From Bemisia tabaci (lineage: Eukaryota; Arthropoda; Insecta; Hemiptera; Aleyrodidae), in NCBI RefSeq assembly GCF_918797505.1, contig NC_092793.1:60593749-60657748 (forward strand): a stretch of 64,000 nucleotides of DNA, given 5' to 3'. The notes beneath the pieces were generated by a model that searched no databases, had not been told where the DNA came from, and saw only the letters and a list, made by a program, of their open reading frames with translations. Made by a program: the position numbers and the translations under genes. Shown in pieces: positions 51,201 through 62,600 of the stretch. Numbering within the stretch: the first letter of the stretch is position 1; every line of letters begins with the position of its first letter.

Positions 51201-53628
51201 AAGTTAATTCTTTCTTGGTTGCGAAGAATAAAATAGTGCCGCCGCTTTTAATAAAACATCTCAGATTCTTAACAACGTAAATTTTGAACGGATTTAAGAA
51301 AAACATTTGGCTCACAAGCTATGTGAAAATGATAAATATTGATTACGTCCCTTTAAAAAAAAAAGAAATCTTTATCTTTATTCTTATTCTTTATTCTTAT
51401 CCTACCTTTATTTAAAAAAAATTAAAATCATGAACATACGTAACAGAAGGAATATATTGAAAGCAGCCTAAAAAAGATCAGCCGACGAAGAAAATTTTTT
51501 AAAAATTATCAAAGACTGTGTCTTACTTGATAAATTTCTCCTCCTCGTACAATTCCATTCCCGTTTTCACCGATGATGGTCAATTGATATGTGTCTTTTG
51601 TTTCTCTGTCGAGCCCTTTTTGCGTGTATATTGTGCCGTCTTGTGATATCGCGAACTGCTCGAGGACATCCGGTTGGCTGGCGATGATGAACCTTTGATT
51701 TCTCCATCGAGTGGATTCTGACGTTTTGTTTCCAAACCTATCTATTTTTGATCTCCCACCACCTTTGACTAGCTGACCAACTAACGCTCCAGACAGATTC
51801 TCGCGAACTTTGAATTCCATGGTGATTGGTTCTGTGCTAGTCCTAAACAATGTTTGAGGAATATCATAATACCACTGATTACCAGTAAACTTAAGTTTAA
51901 AAATTTATCTCCTGTACAACTGGATAAACAAGGACAAGTTTGAATTTTCAATGAGAACTTTGATTAACATTTTTTTTTTTCTGTGACACATAAGTTACTT
52001 TGGAGGTTTTCTTCTTCTGATTCCCTAAGAGAGAAGTTTGACATTAAATTTGAGAAGGCACGCTCGTCGTTAATACATTTTCCTGTAGTTACAAAAATAT
52101 ACCATTATAACTATTCCTTTACGTTACAATTTTGTCAGAAAATGTTAGTTTGCTCGGATTACACCAGTTTCCCAAATGAATCCGATTTTCATCTCTGTTT
52201 TGAGAATGATATAAAAACTGCTTACGAGTATAGATATGGACATTACTGAGTCTCTCAAAAGAAAAACTAAACCATGGACTTATTATCTTTTTGGTTAAAT
52301 GCTTTTTAAAGATGTTCTCGAACTTGAAATTTCAATTGAAGCAGTAAAAATTATACGAATGAAATGCATAAAAACAGTTAAATTCTTCCGGCTCAATTGC
52401 AGCTAGTGTTGTGGTTTTAGTAGTGTTCAGTTTAGTTTCATTGTAGTAGTCTGGAACTTTCATAAAATGACCCTCGCGAAACTGTAGGTGTAAGCCGATA
52501 TCTCAAAATTACCATATATTTATCAAACGGTAAGAAAGATGTTAGCTGACAGGAACGATTAATCACAATAATTATCATGCAGCCCATTACTTCTTTCGAA
52601 TAGGGCTTTCTCCTGTTTTTTTCTGATGTAATGTTCTTACCTCGAGAAAGGCACCCCTGATTCTGACTCGACTATATGAATTGTAACATTCGTAGCCAGC
52701 GTGTTTTCTTTTTCGTCTGCAACGACTGCCTCAAAGTCGTACAGAGTCCGCCCAAACTTTCGCATTTCATCGATCACCGTGATGGTGCCTGAGCGTTCTT
52801 CGACGGCAAAAGGAACTGGAAAGAGAGAAAAATCATACCGAGTGAACTGACTGAAAAATAGTAGATAATTTTCAAATGAACATTTCAAGACGATCCAGAC
52901 AACAACCATGTGATCAACATGAGAGTGAACTTAAGCGAACATCCGAAGACAAATGGTTTCCGAAAAATCAAAACTTAACACACTCCTGTCGTATGAATTA
53001 TAACAGAAAATACGAGAAGCATAGAAAGTCATTTTTATCATTTACAGACGGATAAATATTTACTTACCTCCTTCGTGATAGCTGTGTAGTAAATCATAAA
53101 TGACTTTATTGTGGTCTATGGCGTTGTTCAAACGTATTTGTCCCACACTTGTACCGATAGGGACATCACTTCCGACCCAAAACTCGTACGGAGCCCCAAT
53201 AAAATCGGGCACTTTGCTCCCATCACCTGGTAAATTAATCAAGGAATATAAAGTTGGTACTCTATAAGCTAAAACAACGCATGAAAGATATTCGTAATAT
53301 TGTTTTGCACAAAATATTACGCAGTACAAAATGAAGTCCAGAATTAGACATTCTCAATGTATCTCATAGCATAATATTAGAAACTGTGGGAGGTCATAGA
53401 ACCTACTGAATAGAAAATTACTAGAACGCCAACGATTGTAACAATATGAGTAACCAATCTGTCGTCTCCCAGACGAGAACGTATAACTACGTTTCGTTGC
53501 AAAATTTCCAATCGGAAATTGTATTTCTTAAAATTTCTAACTGATTCACCAATTTTTCCTCTGCCGACGTACATTTTGCAACTAAATTTTGGACAGAAAC
53601 TGCACAGTCGTCCTCTTGTAGATGATTG

Positions 53629-53679
<51 letters not shown>

Positions 53680-56600
53680 GTTTTCTCAAAACCACTAAAT
53701 TTGGCAGTTGTTATAGCAATTTTAAGCTAATTTGCAAAAACTCGCTTGCTAGCATAACTCAAAGTATTCAGCCCGCAATGTATAGGCCATGGTCTGGCGA
53801 ATTTTATGTCTGACAAGTTTCTCATAAATCATGACCATGAAAAAAAGCAGCGTTGACCTCGGAACGGTCTTGCCGATTACACTACTTGGATTGTCGGTAA
53901 AAAATACTGCGGTAACTGAGGAACAACACCGCCTATAAGCAAACTGAAGATTTTGCAGGTCAAAAAAGAAACTTCGCAATTTTTGTAAGTTTGAGGTCAG
54001 ATTTGCAATTTGTACACTTACAGCGTCGTCGTTACAGCGTTTCCGTGCGAAATTGGAAAAACTAACAGCTTCAGCTACCATATTCAATGCTGAAAAATGC
54101 GGCAAAGGCGCTTTACCATTATCGCCAAAATTTGTCGCCTTCCGGACGGAGGAATGTAACTTCATTCCAAGGTTGCTAAATTGACAAAAACAATTCATTT
54201 CTTTTACAAAAATGTGTCCGTGCAATTATTATCCAAAACTTTCTGAGTTCTGCATGAAATCTCAGGAAAAATCAGGGAAATTTTTGGTTAGAAATGTTCG
54301 AGATTGTTCTGGTTAATATTCAATATAATAGGGAATTTGGAAAAATTGAAATGGAGATACGTCCTTTCGTGAGGGAAACGACGAATAGAGAATTTGCAAG
54401 TGTATGAAATTTGAGGAATTTCGTGTTTAAGTGGAAAATACTGAGTGAACTGAACACGAGGATACCCTTGGCTCATGAATTGAAAAATTATTGGAGAAGA
54501 TATGACAAAATTATCTAATCTGCTAAAATGCATGTGTTTAAAAGGAAAATGCCGCCAGATGACGTCTTTAGGCCGTGCATTTTCTCACTTTTAAATCTAT
54601 TTTCATACTATTTCCCATATCAGAAAAAAATTATGAAAAAGACTGTGAAATCAGCTCTTTAAGCTCTTTCAGATGAAACAATAAAAAATTGCATGCAAAT
54701 TCCCCACTGTCGCACTGGAAAAAAAAACACATTGGATCTAGAGTCCAGACTTTTAAAAACATCGACAAAAAAAATTACTCTTGATTCAATCAGAATCTAG
54801 CTTAAATCAAGAACCAAGCCTCTTAATTTAAGCGGATTTCGTTTTGATTCAAGCAAAAATCCGATTGAATCAAGAGTATTTTTTCTTGTCAATGTTTTCA
54901 GGAGTCTCAACTCAAGATCCAATGTGTTTTTTTTCCAGTGCGGTTAGGCGGTACTGTCCCTTGGTTCTCGTGTTGCCTTTGTTTGAATGGCATGCACCAT
55001 GATTCTGTGTGTTAGAGAAGTTGAGACGGACCTGCGGAGGCTGTGACTTCGATGGTGACGACGGCGAGGGAGTAGCGTCGCTCGCTGGGGTTGACGGGCT
55101 GGTCGGAGGCCTCGACGAACTGCGCGTGGCGCCCGGGCGGGAGCGGCGAGTCGGCCACGCTGATCTTCCCGCTTTGGGCGTCCACCGAGAAGAGCAACGG
55201 CTTCGACGTCGAGGACAGATTCCCTCGCTGCAGGTCGTAGAGCACCATCCCGTTTCGACCCAGGTCCGGATCACGAGCTTCCACCTATCCACAAACCAAA
55301 CTCAATTCCCATACATTCTTCCTTAATAAGGCGTCGATAAACGATCAAATTCCCGAACCAATGCCGATCAAAGTAGCATCAAAGTGTCGGGAGTCATCGG
55401 TCTTTAACTCGTTGATTTGCTTCATTGTAAAATGAAAACTTGGCAGAAATGTTTCCTGTGGCAGGAAATGATGAATGGTGGCACTCCGTTCTGATCTTAC
55501 TTTGAACAAAAAAGTGCGGCCCGTCAAAATTTGATGGTAGATGGTGACCACCAGTCATCAGCCTGTCTACTTTGATCGGAATTGGTTCGGAATTTGATCG
55601 TCTATGCAGGGCTATAGAGTATCTATCACAGAGAAAAGTTTCTGCCTGGGACCCGCGGTCGAGGTCACATGGATCTCTCAAGTTTTCGGATTGCGCATCC
55701 AGCATTTCGGGTCCACTTGCGGGGTCCAGCTCAGTGGCGTGGCGTGCTTTGCGATCTATGGATATTTCCCCATTTGAAGCTGTGGTAATTAATCGATTAT
55801 TAAGATGTTCGCTGCGAACACCCTGTTCATCGATACTTTTCCATAGGTTTAAATGACTTATCAATCGATATATAGAAAAGCACGCCACGCCACTGGTCCA
55901 GCTGCCCAAGTTCGGGTCAAACATCCGTAGTACTCCGGTATGTACAGAAGTACTTCAGATGCTTGACTCAAACTTCGGCAGCGGGCTGATTGTTGAAATT
56001 AGTAGACAGCTATATACAGAGAAGACAAAAGCGATGTGGAGGGATCCCAATGATGGAAGTGGTTGGTTGCGATGGACAAAGGATGTACGTAATAGACTTG
56101 CCAACGGAGACTCTTGAGAGACCCTTCGGTTAGTCCACCATTTTCTCCCTTAGTCTATCCGAACCACCCATTTTAACCGATAGGATCGATCCATAATCTT
56201 TATGTCTTCTTTGTCTATAGCTCTGTCTATCATTTTCAACAATCAGCTGCAGTTCGGATTTTGGGGCAGATCACTGCTTTACATTCGAGAATCTCAGTGG
56301 AGAGGAGTTGGTGTGGGCAAAGATATTAGGGCTGTCGGCAAAACGCCACCAGTTTCGCTCAATATTTTTTATCCTAAATTGCGTTTCTATGACTTTACAG
56401 AAGAAGAGCTGCATAGCAAGAAATATCATCAAGAGGATGTATTGAACGGGTTTAAAAGTATAGATTAGACTCTTGTGAATTTTGCTCTGTCAGATCATCC
56501 ACGAGACTTTTCAAATACACAGTAAGAGAAAGTAACTTAAATTTTGTGATAATTTAGGAAGTAAAACACGAAGTAACACAAGCTGTTGGTTGATTTTTTG

Positions 56601-59600
56601 TGAGTTGGTTTTCTCTGTGTCAAATTGACCAAATCTTTGGGTTTATGGTGACCAAATCATTGTGCTGAAAATCTGGGACCTCGTTAAAGTCAGGTGCCAG
56701 GTGCCAAGATCGAACCTGAATCGCATCAGCAGTAATCCAATGCGCTAGCCTCTTGCGAGTCACATCCCCTTATATAAGTGTGGAGAGGAAAACAAAAGTA
56801 CATAAGTTCCACAGGACTCATTCTTCGTGCCCCGATGTCTTAGAGTAGGGTTTGAAAAGATTAACACCAAGCAACCAAGTCCTTTCGGTTGATCTGACAC
56901 AGAAAAAAGTAACTCGGAGTAACACTAAACACGGAAATTTTCAACTGTGTATCTGTCTCTGTGTGTATCCCATACTTAATGACTAGTATTCATATCCGCT
57001 GCTTTCCGAAACCAAGTTGATAAAACAGCATTACCCTTCCGACGACTTGTCCGATGGGAGCATTTGATGGCACTGAGAATTCGTACAAGTTGGTAGGAAC
57101 AAACACAGGATTGTTGTCATTGGCATCCAATAAAGTCACCTCCACCGACACGAATGAGTCCCTGGAAAATTCAAGCAATGAGTATCCTTTGTTGATACAG
57201 AGGAGTGCAAACTATAAAAAATTGGGAAATCTTCCAAAAGATGAGGTCACACATTATGTTTATTAGTATTATAAATTCCTCAGTTTTTCACTCACCTTGC
57301 TTTTGAAAAATTTCAAATGATTTAGGAACCAAGAGAATGTTGAAAAGTTATCACGAAATGTTAATCTAGAGCTTACGAGATTATGTAGTTAAAAGAAAAG
57401 TCGTGGTAAATATTTTCCTATTTTATAACATCGTAATTTTGTTTCATGATCGACTTCTTGTGCAATTTCTCGAACATAATTTTGTCATTGTTTTATTTTA
57501 TGCTGCTGTGTTCATTAATGTATTCAATTATGCATTCATTTTTTGACGCGAAAAACTTACCCTTCAGAATTACTGGATACAACAGACGGGAGTTTTTCTC
57601 TAGCGTAAACTCGCATACCAAGAGACGGCTTTGTCTCTCGATCTAGTTTCGCCTGATTCCGGACGGTCAGCCATCCAGAGTGGCTGTCTATACTGAAAGC
57701 TTGACTTGGATCAACCAAATGGTAGATGAACTCGCCGTTATCACCCTGAGGACGAAGAAGTAAAAATTTATTAGAGACTCTTAATGCTCTCCTCTCACTT
57801 ACGTGAAAATAGGGGGGAGGGGGTACGAGAATAGCAATTTCAAAGAAAGTAACTTATATTGCACTTAATTCTTCATCCTTACTTTTTTGTACACACGCCG
57901 CGAAAGATGCATGCCTCTGAATTGAAGGCGAATCATGCTGGATGACTTCTCTCTATATTAAAACGATCTTTTTTCTGGACGGCGAGTTACTTGTGGTGAC
58001 AAAATAGCGCAAATACAGTTCTCAATATGTCATAACCCAAGTAGCAATGATCGCGATAAGTTGCGATTTGATCGGAAAATGTATCACGATTGTAAGGACG
58101 TCAATTCATTGGAATATTATCGGATACATTATTGCTATATTAAATTGCGATATCATCCCATAAATTTGCAATAAAATTGCAATATTATCGGCGGCGATTT
58201 ATCGCAATATTGTGGAACGAAAAATCATGATGAATAAAGATGAAATTCCGATTTATCGAACGCGATTTCACAGACATAAAATTCCAACAATATCGAGGAT
58301 AACCGCGCTCAGATGTTGATGATCTTAGCAATTTCATCGCCGAAAAATTAGGGAAAAATCGCAACTTAATTGCAAGATATCGCTATTTTTCCGTTGAAAA
58401 ATTCTACTTTGGAACAGGAGCATAAAACTGCGCTGCTAGCACAGTGGCCTCATCAATACACTTATAATAGAGATATTTAAGGGGTATGATGATCCTCTTG
58501 AATTTTAATTATTACGGTAATGACTTTTGCGTGTCTGATATCTGATTTTTTTCGGCATGATTCATTAGGTTATAATATCTTGAAGCGTGTTTTATTACTC
58601 ATTTCAGCATAAAAGCGGGATCTGTGTCGTAAAACAATTATAAAACAAAGTGCAAGGAACACGGTTGAGGTTTTAATATTCGGCGTGCAAAAAAAGTTGC
58701 GAGATACTTGAAGACCGCTCTCTGAAATATCTGAGATGAGGAGCCTCTTACTAGCTCATGAATATACGAACTTCTTCTTTTTTACACTGAGATGGTTGAA
58801 TAAAATGAAGATTGTTCCGAGGTTTCAAGCCACTTTCGATTGAAACTAAAATTATTGCAACTATTTTTACCTGGTCTTGATCGGTGGCAACAACTTGCAA
58901 CACGCTGAAACCATTCGGTAGATTTTCAACAATGCTTATGTTGTAGACATCAACTTCAAACTGAGGCTGATTGTCGTTGATGTCCAATAGCTCAACCTCT
59001 ACACGTGCGATTCCAGCCTTGAGTGGGTTATCCATTTGGGAGGCTTGAATCTAAAGCAATGGAGGAAATGCAGGAGAAAAAGCATTAAGACAAGTTCACA
59101 GAGAAAAACCAAATGTATCTGTTTTAAAAACCAATTTTATATGTCCTTGTTGCCACGACGCAATAAGAAACATTGACTCTGAGCGAAAAACGCTACCAAA
59201 GTCCAGTCGAAGCTATTATAGGTTTTACTAAAAGTAGATGAGAACCTCAAAAGCTAATTTCTATCAATAAAACTAACGAACATAATTGATAATCAGACAC
59301 TTTTCATGATTGATTGGACGCATTTCTGCCAAACGCATGACATGAGCCCTGAGACCCATAAGAATGTGTGCATAACAGGGCTCACGTCATAATGCACATA
59401 GTTCCATATGGTAGAAATACGTCCGCTTGAAACTTGAGATCGTTCATTTGACGATCATAGTATTTAATCACAATACTCAGTGACTTGCATTATAAGAGTT
59501 CTTTGCATGGGCGAAACATTTGGTTACATACGCTGTAAAACTCAAGAGCCTCCAGAGCTAAAGGTCAGTTTATTCATCAAAGGCCCAAAATGTTACGTTT

Positions 59601-62600
59601 CTTCGTCTCCAAATTATTACGAAGAAAAAAAAAAGGGGGGGGGGAAACAATTATCTGCAGTATTTCACCGAATCCAAAGTTCTTAAAATTGTGTTTTCAA
59701 AATTAGAACAAACTAAGGAAAGAAGAAAAGCCCAACAAAGGTTTATGCCAAGTACTTTAAAATAAGTTAATTTCTCCGATTCTGAGGTACTCATAATTAG
59801 ATAAATAATTAAAACTCTTCTGAAAATATTTCAAAACAAACTAGCGGGTTGAAGTCTTCTACTTTACATCTTACTCCTTTCCAATCCTAACTTGATATTT
59901 TTTTTTTTTTTTTTAAATAATTTTTTAGATATCATTTTTCTGAAGCAAGCTATGCTGCTCAATATGTTTAATTTATGGTGACAGTAAAACTATGACTTGT
60001 ACGACCATGGTCACGTTAAAACCGCATTTTATTCATCAACTCGGTTGTTAGATCATAAAAATAATGAAACTAGGTTCACTCCATACAAGAAACCACTCGA
60101 TCGTCAAATCTTAGAAAGACCCGGCAAAATGTAAAAACGCACATTCGCGAGTGCTTCGGCAAAGAACGGCACATTTATTTTGGCCGCAGTGGCGTGGCGT
60201 GAATTGCTATATATCGATTGTTATTCCATTTAAACCTATGGTAAAGAATCGATTATTAAAGTGTTCGCTGCGAACACCCTGTTTATCGATCATTTTCCAT
60301 AGGTTTAAATGGCATGACAATCGATATATCGCAAAGCACGCCACGCCACTGTTTGGCCGCATCTAAGGTATTTGAATGGTCATCGCTGCGGTCATACAAT
60401 ACGGAACATAGTAATGAGAAAACAGGAATGCAACCGGATGGGACTTCTGCTGAACCAGAGTTGAGACTTGGTTTTATAGATAGATAGTTTCGCATTTTAT
60501 TAGTAAAACAAGAAGTCCCCGGAACCTTACAACCTATATAAGAGTGAGTAGATGTTGACCAGGAAAAATGCAGTGTCAATGTGTAATAAACTACTCTGCT
60601 GTTGTTAGTTTACGATTTGTTTATATTATGCTTACAACACTAATTACTGCGTTGTTGTTATAGAATAAAATAGCTTGAAGAGAGTCTGGGTGCTCTAATA
60701 TTCTGCCTCTCTCCTGCACTGCAAATTTTTAAACTACAGAGACAGTATGGACACTTGAATTCACGACATGACTCCGCGACTGAGTTATTGACCGGAAAAA
60801 TATTCTGCTTGAAGTATAAATTGAAACTTTATTACAGAGTTCATCTTAACTACAAATAAAAGAAAAAGGAAGCCATGGAGATTTTTTTAAAAGGAGACAA
60901 GAAAAGAACGGCATCCATCCCTCCCCTCGGAAAGATTTAGTCGATACCTCACAGCTATAAACAAATAATCAAGAAAGGCCCTGAGTATCTTCCGCACTCC
61001 ATTCTGGGACCGATATATACCTCTCAAAATGCGATTTTTTTATGATTCCAAGGAAATATAGATACCCTAGTGATAAGGCTTCTCATGTAACATTCTGCAT
61101 TGAAAACCCATCTTTTTTTCAAAGAAAAGTGCGTAGCTTAAAATTGAGTATTGCTTGAAAGCCACTGCTTAAAATAAGGTTCTAAGTTGAGTCGAATGGG
61201 GAAAATTGAACAGTGAAGAGTAAAATTGGGGGTAAATTATAGACATCACTCGCAAGCTGCTCGTAAAATTTAGATGCCAAAAATGGCGACAGAAAATTAT
61301 CTACGAACACTGAAAAAAATGAGTTAGCGTCAGATGACTAAAAATGGTTTCTATACACTAACTCAAATTGTGTGATTTGGACACACATGATTTTTGGTTT
61401 CTGTACACTAACCACTATTAGTGCTGGAAACTAATTCCGCTACTCTGATTCGCATTCGGTAGGGTTGGGTCAACCTAACCTCAAAACTGAGAGAGGAGAA
61501 AACGGCTTAGCGAATGATAACTGGACAATACTTTCAGGAAAAGAAGATTTCTTAAAAGATGAGAGGTAAAAATCAACTGACCGGTTCCAAATGAACGACA
61601 GAGGAAAGGAATATCCCATAGGTATGTGCAAGTAGACAGAATTATCCTTTAGAGAGACACACACTCACACATGAAACGGTAGCGAATGTTCACACTGAAT
61701 AAACATATCTCGTCCGAACACTTGAGATATTCTTTTGAAATTACGGGAGAACACGAACTATAGAAGTAAGCAGTAAGTTCACAGATTTTCGTAAAATATA
61801 AACTGAACGCGGAACGCTTTAATCGCAATTTAATATAGAAGATTGACGACTCCAACGAATATCATGCTTGTTTACGTTTTGAATCGAACAGACGATTTCT
61901 AACCTTAACAGGTTTATTTATGTTGCTTTCGAACGTTTTCAAGAAAGAGAGGACACTATAAATCATACCGGGAGTATTTACATTGTCAAACGAGCCCGAA
62001 ATTTCACATTTTAATTGATTTTCACGAGCTGACGCGATTGAGGCTGTTGTACCGACGCCACTTTTTCGAAACTAAATAAATGTAACGGACAATGTGGCAG
62101 TTAGTGTTGAGGGCGAATTAGTTTGACCCGAAGGTGAATTTGTCTTACCACAGCGCTAATTTTACAGCTAGTGCTGTTTTCCAATTCTGGTTCGCGCTCT
62201 AGTAAAGTCAAGTCAGCGTATGAAGCGAATTGATTGGTGCTTCAGTACAATAAATTAGTTCTGAAGCCTAATTTTGATTCTACTTGGCGAGAACTTACCA
62301 AATTAGTTCTCAACGCTAACTACTTTTTTTTCAGTGAAGAGCATTACTTCAAATAACACTGTATGCTACTAGATGAAAATGCTGAGATTCGTTTCAAAGA
62401 AATTCAGCGTGGATTGACGTGTTAGTGTTGAAATTTCATGATCCGCGGTACTACGTGGGTCTTCAACGTTCGGTTTCTCTAATAAAATATGGCGTTAGAG
62501 AGTGGATTAGCTGAGAATGAGTCGAAGTTCCTGGCTGAAAAATTCTCGGATCAAAAATGTATGTCCAGTTTTATTACCGGTTGTTTTTGACTATGTGGAG

